The position numbers and the translations under genes were made by a program. Positions 10,280-19,560 of a DNA stretch of 25,383 nucleotides are shown here, piece after piece (the first letter of the stretch is position 1; each line of letters starts with the position of its first letter). The notes under the pieces were generated by a model. It was not told where the DNA came from, did no database searches, and saw only the letters and a program-made list of their open reading frames with translations. This stretch comes from Chara braunii (Eukaryota > Streptophyta > Charophyceae > Charales > Characeae), in the NCBI GenBank assembly GCA_003427395.1, contig BFEA01000119.1, positions 1,419,724 through 1,445,106 on the forward strand, in the 5' to 3' direction.

Positions 10280-10630
10280 GATGTCGAGCGCATCGGTCCC
10301 GCACGGGGACCCTCCCGACCGCGTCACGCAGGATTATGTAGGACTTGTCGCGGAGAGCGTTTGCCGCTCCGACCGAGTGCGCCATCCGTACCTCTCGCGA
10401 GTCCTTATGACAGGACAGAGTCACGCGAGGCACCGCTACCTCTACCTGCGGGAGCTGTCACCATCCCTTAGGTGGGCGTATCCCTGCCGAGCTACTGAAC
10501 CACATGCGAAAGTTTTTCATATGCAATTGCAGAGGTGACACAACCGAGGGCGTTTCTCGTTCGCTGTAGCATAGGGGGTACGCGCGGTCGAACGCCCGAA
10601 ATCGAACCCGTACGCGAGTCGTCGTACTGG
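10280..10630. repeat. Element A, copy 1
   Basis: Homologous to 21,870-22,215 and 23,615-23,980 in the same orientation. Shared blocks in order are CTCCGACCG, TACCTCTCGCGA, CCTCTACCTGCGGGAGC, CTGTCACCATCCCTTAGGTG, GGGCGTATCCCTG, CACATGCGAAAG, GCAGAGGT, CCGAGGGCG and, near the end, CGGT.GAACGCC and CCCGTA. A hairpin inside carries arms GTCCT/AGGAC here (10401-10416), different in each copy. On the minus strand the end reads GGGTTCGATTTC, which resembles a Pol III box B; the other copies do not keep it. Class of element unknown. Confidence 0.75.
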
Positions 10631-10960
10631 GGGGCTGAAGTCCAAGACACGCTTCGGCGTCGGTCGACTAGGACGCACTACATACCCACGCGTTACACTA
10701 CGACACCCGCGCTTACCTACACATAACATACGGACACACACACAACAATCTCCACAAACAACGCCACCACACAACAACACTCCTAGTCCCTTTAGTATCC
10801 GACCCTTAACTTTTAGCGCGGGAATCGACGAGTGTTGCGCGCATGGACTTAGTATAAGATTGCGCGGGCGCAGTACCCACGCATACCAATTCACTATGCA
10901 GCTCTGCGTGAGTATCCGCGATGACGGCGCATTACGTGGTGCCCATACCCAAATGGCCTA
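10631..10960. other. No gene recognised
   Basis: CA-rich and short-period A/C stretches (10730-10780). The overlapping minus-strand frame of 125 codons (10517-10894) lies half within element A and is not accepted. Confidence 0.35.
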
Positions 10961-10977
10961 TTCTGAGCCATGGGGTG

Positions 10978-11102
10978 GCTTCCGACGCCCAGGCGTTGGC
11001 GGAAGCGCACGCTAAGGGCGGGGTAACCCTTTAGTGGGCGCAAAACCGGCCTGAGGGCCTATCCGTCTTCTGCGCCCTTAGGTGCCCCTAAGGGTAAGAC
11101 GG
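10978..11102. other. Two nested hairpins in the A-to-H interval
   Basis: First: GCTTCCG, ACGCC, loop CA, GGCGT, bulge TGG, CGGAAGC (10978-11006). Second: CCGTCTT, internal loop, CCCTTAGG, loop TGCC, CCTAAGGG, one base, AAGACGG (11063-11102); 7+8 bp with perfect arms. Both lie between element A and hairpin H of the first composite copy. I did not find equivalents at the same place in the other two copies. Confidence 0.7.
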
Positions 11103-11660
11103 CCCCTAGGGCAGGAAGGAATTTGGAGCGGTGGTGAGTTGTCTGGCGCATCACCAGCAACACGCTAACCCTTCCGCCCGGAACTTTATCGTTCCACCAA
11201 AATAAGTATTATCAGAAAAGGACACCGTCGGGATTAGCCTTGTAGGGGTTTACCCAATGTTTACTTGGATTATCACCTCAACAGAACGGGGATAGCACAA
11301 TCTCACTCAAACACAAAGGTTGTGGGGTAGTTCACTCTCACGACAGTTGTGTGGTCTTCCCATCTGAATCCATGCAATACCACTCAACACGAATCAATCG
11401 AGACTCTTCCATACATACCTGCAATCACACCACGATATCAAACAAAGATCCACATGCTACACGGGGTCAACTCAAACCAACCTTTCCACTTATACCCTTC
11501 GCTTTAGCCAGACAAACCCCAACCTCCAGCCAACCAACCATAAGTAAGTACACAGTACTTCTGTTAAATGACTATTCAATAAAAGTTTGGGTGAAACCTT
11601 AACAAAACAGATAAAATCACCAGGGCTAAAGCCTTCTTAGGCTGAGTATTGAGGGTGAAT
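11103..11660. other. A-to-H interval, no gene
   Basis: Mixed, slightly AC-rich DNA. An 83-codon plus frame (11351-11602) has no motif. Short blocks resemble the DNA upstream of hairpin H in the other two copies, so it is probably part of the composite repeat. Confidence 0.4.
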
Positions 11661-11830
11661 TGGGGTCGAGTCGTAGACCGACGAATCGGCAACCGACCTG
11701 TTATCAGTGATAACAGAAAGGTAAACCTTCTGAAGGAATATGATGATCAGATCAACCTTCAACTGATAACACGAGAACCTGCATCACAGTACAGACCAAA
11801 GAAAAATACTACTCATGTTTATGTCAAGGG
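11661..11830. repeat. Hairpin H block, copy 1
   Basis: Core ACCGACCTGTTATC, loop AGT, GATAACAG; the stem is 8 bp (11698-11716). It is preceded by a mini-hairpin CCGA cgaa TCGG (11678-11689). Downstream words AACCTGCA, ACAGACCAAAGA are shared with the copies near 22,747 and 24,618. Confidence 0.7.
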
Positions 11831-12380
11831 GAAAACATTTCCCTAGTCGTAACCTAACTCCTCTACTAGTACCAAGTCCCTACGTATCATCTCTAATCAG
11901 GATGGATCTGCTAAGTAACCCCTAACTGCAAAATATTCTAACTATCCAAATTCTGCGAAATTTTGGCAGCGCTTCCCGTAGGAACAGGAGGCTGTCAAGA
12001 TTTATACGAAGCTGAAAGATGAAAAGACAAAGCAAACTACATTTGGGACTAACTATCGACGCCTGCTTGATGAATCAGGATCAATGACATCTAACACAAC
12101 CTCTGGATGAGACCGTGGGCTAGCATTGGGCCTAACCCCTAGCAGGGCCAGTCCTATCCTCATCCCAAATTTTCCCTCCCAACATCCATCTGACCTACCT
12201 ATGGCTCCAGCACTTGGCGAGCATCTAAAGCAACTAACCTACCGAAAAGACACCCCAAGTGAGACCCTACAATCATACATGAGCATGCATCTCTCACAAT
12301 CCCACATACATTTGCCCAGGTAGTTCGTTAGATCACTCAGTCGTTCCCTCTCGATAACCCCCTCACTTATGACATAGGAT
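11831..12380. other. No gene or clear repeat
   Basis: Link between hairpin H and array 2. The 65-codon frame at 12126-12323 has no motif. The last ~100 bases have the composition of the following array without a clear core. Confidence 0.35.
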
Positions 12381-13650
12381 CAGACAAGGCCCTAACTTAA
12401 GAGTATGTGCAACCTGCCTAAGTAAACAAGTAAAGGTACGCACAACTGGACTGCCCTAACTTAAGGCTATGCCCAACTCCAGATAAACTCTAGTCATAAA
12501 GCATATGACCAGACCGCCCTAACTTAAGTGTACGCCTGACTTCTGCTAGAACTGACGACATGAGGCGCAAAGCTAGACTGCCATAACTTAAGGGTATGCC
12601 TAACCAACTTTACACAAAGTTACATAGGGCATAGGATTAGACTGACCCAACTTAGGGGTGTGCCTAACATGCCTAGAACAAGCACGAACGACGAATGGAC
12701 AGACCGCCCTAACTTAAGGGTACGTCCAACGTACAGAACAAACGCAAACGACGAATGGTCAGACCGCCCTAACTTAAGGGTACGTCCAACCTACATCACA
12801 TCAATGACAGGAGCCTATCACCAGGCCGCCCTAACTTAAGGGTACGCCTGACTGGCTTAAACAGTTATAGTTACATAAGACAGAATATGTCTGAACAAGT
12901 ACAACGATGTGTGACTAAACCGTCCTAACGTAAGGGTACGCTTAGCCTCCGTAACGACAATCATATGAGAACAACCATTGATACTTACATCAACTTTATG
13001 TGTTTCTCTCTTATTAGGCAGATGATCAGACCTACCCAACTTAGGGAGACATCCAACCCTGCCTTGTGTTTAGAAGGGAAAATAAAACAGGTTTATACTA
13101 ACTCTCTGCTCCTTTGTCTTGTCATGAGCATAGGACCGAGCCGCCCTAACTTAAGGGTACGCTCAACCTACCCTGGTTACTTTCATTATATTCTTTATCA
13201 CTTTTCTCCTCTTCTTGTTCTACCTGACTTACTTACTGATTTTCCCAACTTAGGGTGCCCGGTCTGCCAGATGATATAGGTTCGTATAATACATATCAAA
13301 ATTCTATACTTTTAGTTGACCCTTGTGTTCATGGCTTATGACTGAGCCGCCCTGACTTAAGGGTACGCTCGGCCTCATGTTTGTGTTCCCCTCAGAAAAA
13401 ACACACACAGAACTGAGTCCACGCAACTTAGAGTGTTCCCAACTCTGTTTTCAGCCACCCACAAAAGAAACACCAGGATTCTGAGACCTCCCAACTTAGG
13501 GTGCTCATCCTCCTGTTCAGAACCCCCAGAAAAAAATCGCGACTGATCCGTCCAACTTAGGATAGGCCCAGCCCTCAACCCCATACAAGCAGCCCAACAA
13601 ACATGAATAAAACACAGCATTGAGCCCACACCAACTTAGGGGAGCTCAGC
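12381..13650. repeat. Array 2: 17 hairpin units with constant loop and covarying arms
   Basis: Seventeen cores whose six-base loop is AACTTA (AACGTA in unit 9, GACTTA in unit 13). Loop starts: 12394, 12458, 12521, 12585, 12649, 12711, 12771, 12833, 12927, 13038, 13148, 13247, 13354, 13425, 13493, 13554, 13633. Spacing is 60-64 bp at the left and 61-111 bp at the right. The inner stem is CCCT/AGGG, or CCC/GGG where one base pair is missing from both sides. After a short internal loop (cg and tac) come outer arms that differ by unit but stay complementary: TGGaC/GcCCA (2), CAGaC/GcCTG (3), TAGaC/GcCTA (4), TTAGaC/GcCTAA (5), CAGGC/GCCTG (8), CTAAaC/GcTTAG (9), GAGC/GCTC (11, 13), TGAG/CTCA (15), TGAGC/GCTCA (17). 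The DNA between cores is not conserved. No coding potential. Confidence 0.9.
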
Positions 13651-14060
13651 CTTGGGTTGACCCGGTCAAAGCATGCAAACCTCTTTCTCCCACCTTCCCC
13701 CAATTCATTCCTTCTGACTTCCCTCAAAGATTATCGAAGCACTCATATATAGCTGTTCATTTAACTTTCCACAATGAATGTCCTGACACACATAACAAAA
13801 TAAAAAGCAGTAGCCTGACATAATATTATATTCAGATACCCAAGGGATAGCAAGTAGGGGAAGGGATCACACGCGTCAGACGTGATTATACCTGAAGTTC
13901 CCTGCCTCCAGAACCCCGCCTGGGCTCCGGCAAAGCTCCCGCAATCAATGGGGCAACCTCCCACAGAGGCCTTGGCGCGGTCCTACGGGTTTCAATCCCG
14001 CCTGCCGCCTTCCTCTCGTAACCTCAGACTCGACTGAGAGGAAGAATGATAGATGTAGAA
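13651..14060. other. No gene seen
   Basis: Short frames without motifs. GGGTTTCAATCCCG at 13989 resembles a tRNA T-arm, but no matching D-arm or acceptor was found upstream. A similar GGTTTCAATCCCA occurs at 18,720. Confidence 0.35.
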
Positions 14061-14066
14061 AGAGTA

Positions 14067-14154
14067 GACTCTCGAGATCCAAGAGAGGTGCGGTCAACTC
14101 ACTGGAGAGGGACTCTCGAGATCCAAGAGAGGAGCGCTCAGCTCAATGGAGAGG
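14067..14154. repeat. 44-bp tandem duplication
   Basis: Two adjacent units (14067-14110 and 14111-14154) beginning GACTCTCGAGATCCAAGAG and identical at 40 of 44 positions by eye. The unit contains CTCTC/GAGAG. Confidence 0.9.
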
Positions 14155-14359
14155 GCCTCGTTGTCTTGATGCGCATGAGGGCCTTGTAATGATGGCCAAT
14201 AGAACGCAGTAAACCCTTCAGTTCACAGCTAAACGCAAAATACCAAACCCTCTGACAATCCTCTGCGTCGCGGCAGCGGCCCCTCTGCTGAGTCTGACCC
14301 CTCCTCAAAGTCACTGGGCTCAAGACTGCAGCTACTCAGCAAAAGAAAGGTTGTGTTTC

Positions 14360-16400
14360 GAATAGAGCACACCCCCGTGTTCTATTCAGCCACAGGCTGT
14401 AACAGCCAAGCGCAGCCGTGAGGCACAGTAGCAGTGTTCAGCGAACAACACTGCCTTCCTCTGCAGCAACCCATTTCCTGTGTCAGCAGCCCTGCTGACG
14501 CACCGTGATGGCAACTCAACCCCCACAACAGCAGCCCGTTGCTATCTGCATCAATCGCAACAGACCACAGTGGCAATAACCTTTCCCTAAACTAGTCACA
14601 GCACCCAAGGGTACGCCGCGCCGCACCGCAGCTGCCGCAGCCCCTTGTTGAACCCCCAACTGCAGCACCGAGCCCCCTGGCAAGGTCTAATGTCACCCCG
14701 AAGGTCGCCTCACTCCCCTCTCTCACTGCGCCCCCTGATGAATCTCCAAGCTGCAGCAGCAGCCTCTGCAGTAGAGGGGGTCAGCCCGGTACCCTGCTGC
14801 AGCAGTCCCACAACCTCCCAACAAGCCTCAATAGTACCCAGTCTGCAGCTGCAGCCCCTCGGAGGTAGAGATACAGTCACCTTAGCAACAGCAGTAACTC
14901 CATTGTCAAGAGGAATGAGGCTAGTGCCCTGCCAGGGTGCTTGGTGAGAAACAACGCCCTACGTAATAACAGCACTTCGCTATGTAATCTCAAACAGCCC
15001 GAGTACTAGCTGCAACAGCGACCCAGTACCCACCAGCGGGACTGGCAGCCTCAAACTCTGCTAGCTGAGCCCCCCAGCACCTTAGTGAACCAGCGGGTCA
15101 TGCCGTAGTAGGAGTAGCTCGCTGCTGCAGTGCTCATTTGGTTCCATAACGCACAGTATAACAAGCGTATTGGACTTACGGACAGGGTTCAGCCCGCTGC
15201 ACAGCAGCCAAAAACTGTCCACACAACCCCCCGTATGTGGCTGTTTAAGTAGTAGCCTGCTAGCTTTAGTCAGCCAATAACACAACTAGAGATGACAGTT
15301 GTCTCACACGGCCCTTCGTAGCCACAGCCTGGCGCCCTCCGTTGCAGCAGTCCCCCACAGTCACGCGTAGCTAATGTCCAGCACAGTGTACAGCGAAGTT
15401 CTACTGAGGAAGCTCAAGCAAGGTATGAAGTGCACAGTGGCTGTAACGCAGCAGTTTAGCGAAGGCATAATTGCCTCACAGCCCGTATGCTGTGGCCGTC
15501 TGAACCTGCAGCAATGATCATGGCTGCAACAGTTCTAAATAAGCTTGCTGCAGCACTAAGTAAAGTCTCTTAGATTGTCAATAATAACAACCACCTTACC
15601 GGCTCTTCCCTAAGGTACGGGTGACATACAGCCACACCCAGCAAAAAGCAACAGCAGTCGTACGCTTTAGCAGCAACATCTAGCCATAACGAGGACAATC
15701 CCCCTCCTACTATACTATGTAACAGTCATCCCCACACAGTCACAACAGCACTCCCTTGCAGTCTGAGCCCAGGTCAACACCAGCAATAGCTCTAAGTGTG
15801 AAAAACGTCGGTATCCGAGCCCCCAAACTTGACTCAGCAGCACCTACTGCATCTCCGGTAATAGCAACTACACCATCCAATTAAAACTGAAATCAAGTCG
15901 TCGGCTGGGAGCGGCAGACCATTAGCCCCGCAACAGTAGTAGTAACAGGCGAGTCATGTCTGAGCACGCAACAGTGGCGACCAGATTAGTATGCTAGTCT
16001 TCATAACGAGCAGGTACGTAGCCCCCGCATCCTTGCAGACCTCCGACTGCCCTTACCCTCCCAACAAAGGATGGTTATGCACATGTAATAGTACAGCAAC
16101 ATAGGGACAACCCCCGCGCGTCCCGAAGATAATCACTGTCTACTAATCATACGAACCCGCTTTCCCAAGGCTGCCTATTAGCAGAACTCACCTGTTGCCT
16201 AGCTGGGGAAGAAAACACAGCTACTTTACAACATAGCGCAGCGACAACAGCCGTCCTAGCTCAGCAGAAAAAAAACTTACAACAGGGCACTACTTCGAGC
16301 AGCAGCCCTCTCTAAGGAAGAGTAGCAGCCTCGATTACTCAGAACCAACTGTTATAGTAGTTTACTCAACGACCATCACTTGTCAAGAGTGGGAAACATA
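14360..16400. repeat. CAG/CTG-rich degenerate region with strong hairpins
   Basis: About 2 kb of C/A/G-rich DNA in which CAGCAG, GCAACAG, CTGCAGC and GGCTG words recur every few tens of bases, without a fixed period I could define. Strong stems: GAATAGA..ACAC/GTGT..TCTATTC (14359-14386), GGCTGT a ACAGCC (14395-14407), GCAGTGTT/AACACTGC with 8-base loop (14431-14454), GTCAGCAG cc CTGCTGAC (14482-14499). Frames are short and broken by stops on both strands (the longest is 100 codons, 14645-14947). It may be a decayed minisatellite or a decayed Gln/Ala-rich coding repeat; the stops favour the first. Confidence 0.55.
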
Positions 16401-17620
16401 GACTAGCAACACTTTGGGATAACTACTTGCCATTACTAAAACAAGAACCAATAACTCTTTATATCTACATTTGTGTGTGTTTGCTGCCTTAGGATGAGAG
16501 TCTGTCACGACCCTTGTGGCTTCATGACTCCCACCATATTCAGCCACTCCCACACTCCCAGCAACTCGGAGAGTCGGCCACGGGTTACAAAAAAAAACAA
16601 AAAAACAAACAAAAAAAAAAAAAGCAACCCAGTCCCCCTATGTCAACAGGCCACAGCATAGAGCCGGAGCCAACCGTTATGCGGACGTTGACCTGTTACT
16701 TCACTCCCACTTTCCTTATCCAAAGGTGTTGAGTCGGTACCTCAATAGTCCAAGTACACACTACTGTAGAGAAATCTCGTCAGTTTATTACTAGCTCAAG
16801 TGAAGACGTGCAACACCCATTACCATCTGTCAATGAGCCGACATGGTACGATGTTTCCTATCACTCAACTTCGCCTAATGTACGAATTCCACCCTTCCTA
16901 TCCGAACCATGTCACACCCGTACTTAGTAATGGAGCAATCAGGTCCTCAAGAGAACAATGGTGGTCACAGTTAGAGTTGCAATCATGACGACACGACGCA
17001 CAGCTGGACGATGAAGATGACCACTACGCTAAGCACGACCAGGCTGGAGACAAACCTTGAGCTGTCGGATGGCTGTGCGTTGTAGCCAAGCACAGCTACA
17101 CTTCCCACCAAAGCGCACAGAGAGGCCGTTTCTTTCCCCAAAAAGAGGGAAAATACTTGCAACTTTTACACCCTTACAGTGTAGTATTACCTGATAAGCA
17201 TCGGTAGTGTTCATTCCCTTTTCCCCCTGTATTGCTGGTTTGTAGTGAGTACTCCCGTTCCCTCTTACCTCTCTCTCTCTCTCTCCCTCGCAGTTGTACA
17301 TGTGCTCACGCCTTCCCGTCAGAGCGAGTATGTCAAAACTTCGCTATTTGCTAGCGCACGATCAGACACTCTGCCATGCTGAAAATTGTAACCATCCTCT
17401 TCACAACTTGCCGAGATTGGAATGATGATCGTGACAACGAGCGACATACTTCGCTCTAGACCTCACTGCTCAGCTCCCCAAAAGTTTACTATGAACCTTC
17501 GACTTGATCCGGGGATGATACATCCTCTTTACTCCGAATTTTCCTATAGTGTTCCCACAGTCTTCTCTACTCGTACTGGCTTACCTGTTGCCCAATCCAT
17601 CGATCTGATGTGATCAATAG
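16401..17620. other. No gene recognised
   Basis: Contains an A-rich run (16588-16623), a short (CT)n (17269-17286) and several frames under 95 codons without motifs. At 17072-17100 overlapping pairings GCTGTGC/GCACAGC and TGTAGC/GCTACA form a possible pseudoknot or two alternative hairpins. Confidence 0.35.
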
Positions 17621-17890
17621 ATCCGTAGTGCCTCAAAACCCCCATATAGCATCTTAGATCACCAAAATCGGTCGGGAGACGGCCGACTTACATCACTTTC
17701 ATTCCCTCACGTTCTCCCCTCTGCCATAGCCCGCACAGCCTGTGTCATAGGTGCCGCCTGATCCTTTCATCCCACACAAAATCCGATCCCGTCATCAGCT
17801 TCCCAGCGTCGAAAACCCCCCAAAACGCATCTTTACTCGCCCGTTTTCGTCAAGAAACGGACGAGATAGGAGACTTTCCTCCCCGCCATA
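17610..17890. repeat. Diverged direct repeat pair with hairpins
   Basis: Copies near 17623-17700 and 17805-17880 share CAAAACCCCC / GAAAACCCCCC, then GCATCTT and a hairpin at the same relative place. The hairpins are GTCGG gagacgg CCGAC (17671-17687), and CTCG, one mismatch, CCGTTT, 8-base loop, AAACGG, CGAG (17836-17865). The arms differ entirely between the copies, yet both pair. Confidence 0.55.
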
Positions 17891-18199
17891 TTCAACCTCT
17901 CGTACCCTCCGCGCACCATTTTTTTCCTCTTTCCTCTCCTCCTACTAACTTCCCTTCAGTTCTGTCTGCAGATTCGGTGTCACCCAGGCCACAAACCCCG
18001 GTCCCCACTCTTCCCTTTCCTGATCCCACAGTGGAACAAGTAAACAGGTTATCTCTCCTCTCCTACCCCTGTCCCTGCCATCTCTGTTTCCCTTGCATCC
18101 GACTGCATCTGGCGTGGGGAGACGTCCAGGTGCACCTATTCTTCCCAGTTGCCTGTGCCCACTGCCTCAGCCGGCCTGCCTAGCGCCGGTGCTTCGCCT
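17891..18199. other. C/T-rich stretch, no gene
   Basis: Pyrimidine-rich DNA with overlapping short plus-strand frames (17977-18183, 18093-18278). No motif seen. Confidence 0.35.
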
Positions 18200-18213
18200 G
18201 GGCGCTAGCGCCC
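18200..18213. other. 14-bp perfect palindrome
   Basis: GGGCGCTAGCGCCC, self-complementary with no loop. Confidence 0.95.
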
Positions 18214-18298
18214 GTCGATGGTCTTTGCTACTCCGACCACACGGGATAGCTCTCCCCCTCACACACCACAGCAAGTGAAGAGGGAGTTAGCTCCCACT

Positions 18299-18380
18299 AT
18301 TTATGTGGGTAATCCCTGTGCAGGGGCCATGCTAATCTCCACTGTATCGTTCCAATTGTAATGGATGTCCCGAAGGACTG
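18299..18380 (-). pseudogene. U6 spliceosomal snRNA-like sequence, probably a pseudogene
   Basis: Read on the minus strand it begins GTCCTTCGGGACATCC and continues AATTGGAACGATACAG, GAGATTAGCATGGCCCCTG and CACAGGGATTACCCACATAAAT. This follows U6 snRNA from its 5' stem to the region after the internal stem-loop. U6 pairs with U4 and with the 5' splice site and forms the catalytic core of the spliceosome. AGC of the catalytic triad is intact, but the invariant ACAGAGA box reads ACAGTGG, so 5' splice-site pairing would be impaired. No T-run follows as a Pol III terminator, and no TATA element is seen about 25 bases upstream. These points favour a decayed copy; an unusual variant gene is the alternative. 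The 5' stem is of the plant/alga/protist type as I recall those sequences. Confidence 0.85.
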
Positions 18381-18442
18381 TACCCAGGCAGTAGTTCATG
18401 GCGTACCCACTGAACCAAGCTGTTGGGTTTCACCGCGGGTCT

Positions 18443-18456
18443 CGGTACCGGTACCG
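18443..18456. other. 14-bp perfect palindrome
   Basis: CGGTACCGGTACCG, two overlapping GGTACC units. Confidence 0.95.
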
Positions 18457-18614
18457 GACCTCGCCCCCAATAAAAAAAATAGATAAAAGTAGGAAAAAAT
18501 ATATATATATTAAAATAAAAATAAAAATTTAAAACTCAGAAAAAAAAAACGGAAAGAAGGTAGTAAAATAGGAAAAAACGGACGAGGGAGGGGACCGCCT
18601 GTACCGGGTCCTAC

Positions 18615-18630
18615 GCCACGGGCCCGTGGC
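18615..18630. other. 16-bp perfect palindrome
   Basis: GCCACGGGCCCGTGGC. The third loop-free palindrome within 430 bases. The DNA between (18,470-18,560) is A-rich. Confidence 0.95.
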
Positions 18631-18810
18631 TGGCCTCCCCTCAGCAAAAACCAAAAGGGATAGTCCCACGGGACCCTCAACCCCTCGGTTCACTCCTACG
18701 CTGCTCCGCCACTCCACTTTGGTTTCAATCCCAGGATCCGCCTGGTGAAAGGTAAGTGTCGTAACCTATAGGGCTAAGCCCCAGCTTAAAGGCAATAGGC
18801 GCAACCCTCC

Positions 18811-18878
18811 ATATAAAGAGTATGGCCAGCCAGCCTGGGCCCGGATATAAAGAGTATGGCCAGCCAGCCTGGGCCCGC
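18811..18878. repeat. 34-bp perfect tandem duplication
   Basis: The 33-base unit starting ATATAAAGAGTATGGCCAGC occurs at 18811-18843 and 18845-18877 with no difference. The period is 34. Identity suggests a recent event compared with the older arrays in the window. Confidence 0.95.
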
Positions 18879-19077
18879 AAACGATACCCGGGCTATTTCT
18901 CCCACCTACGGCCGGCGTCCCTGGCCCCCTAGAACCATACTTGGTAATGCTGAAGGCCCGACTCTGCTGGCTTACCACACGCGCCGGCCCCACCATGGCA
19001 GGGCGGCCTGCCGCGGCGCCCTCTCGTCGCCTTGCCACCGAAAAAAATCCCACTCGTTGCCCTTCTTAATGTCGCCC

Positions 19078-19365
19078 TTACCTGACCCCACTAACGGCTC
19101 CTATCATCGGTAGTGCAAGGTCAATCTGGCGCCTGCAAACTTTGCACGATACGACCCCAGAATTGCCGGTTTTCAATAAGTCGGGCGGCGTCCTCCTTTG
19201 GTCGTAGTCCCACCAGGCCAACTCTACGCCGTCCGAAATCTTACCTGTGTGTGCGAGGTTGCGACCACCTTTAGCGTGACACTTATTCGTCCACCGACGT
19301 CTCATGGCCTTCCTCAAATCAGACTCGGCCAGGCTAACGTGTGCCCATGAAGTGCACGCCCACAC
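19078..19365 (-). CDS. Possible exon-bearing frame, function unknown
   Basis: A 95-codon minus-strand frame with mixed, non-repetitive composition. Its N-terminal part contains Ser-Leu-Ala-Glu-Ser-Asp-Leu-Arg-Lys, and a later CKVCRR is not enough for a zinc knuckle. Two 5' splice-site matches lie on the same strand: CACAG|GTAAGA (exon end at 19247) and TCAG|GTAAGG (exon end near 19085). The real exon could therefore stop at either. No homologue recognised and no 3' exon identified; chance is quite possible. Confidence 0.22.
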   Translation of the reverse strand: MWACTSWAHVSLAESDLRKAMRRRWTNKCHAKGGRNLAHTGKISDGVELAWWDYDQRRTPPDLLKTGNSGVVSCKVCRRQIDLALPMIGAVSGVR

Positions 19366-19442
19366 ACTCTCTAATCAATACAAAATTACGACGCGCCCCT
19401 AGATAATGCCAGAGACGTCTTTCCTGTGAGCTACAAAAGCGT

Positions 19443-19560
19443 GCCCGAATACCCTTGTAAGGGTATTCGGGCCGACAGGATTCCAATATTCGTTCCTTGC
19501 AGACCCTTGTCCATTAGTAGACAACCCCACCATACACGTTCCAGGATCCATATCCCATCT
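19443..19560. repeat. Dispersed hairpin repeat, copy 2
   Basis: A perfect 14-bp stem with 2-base loop (19443-19472). The tip ATACCCTTGTAAGGGTAT is the same as at 7,767-7,784, but the outer arms are GCCCGA/TCGGGC instead of GAGC/GCTC. It is followed by CGACAGGATTCCAA, and later AGACCCTTGTCC, CCATAC and CCAGGAT, as in copy 1 with a shorter middle. Confidence 0.75.

Noticed and set aside
10585-10610. Pol III box B on the minus strand at the end of element A
   Set aside because: GGGTTCGATTTC is present only in copy 1; the other two copies have lost or never had it, and no box A was found.
12381-13650. CRISPR array
   Set aside because: Conserved cores with variable spacers look similar, but core length and sequence vary, spacers range widely in length, no cas genes are present and the window is eukaryotic.
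13975-14010. tRNA T-arm (GGGTTTCAATCCCG), also at 18,720
   Set aside because: No acceptor, D-arm or anticodon arm could be built upstream.
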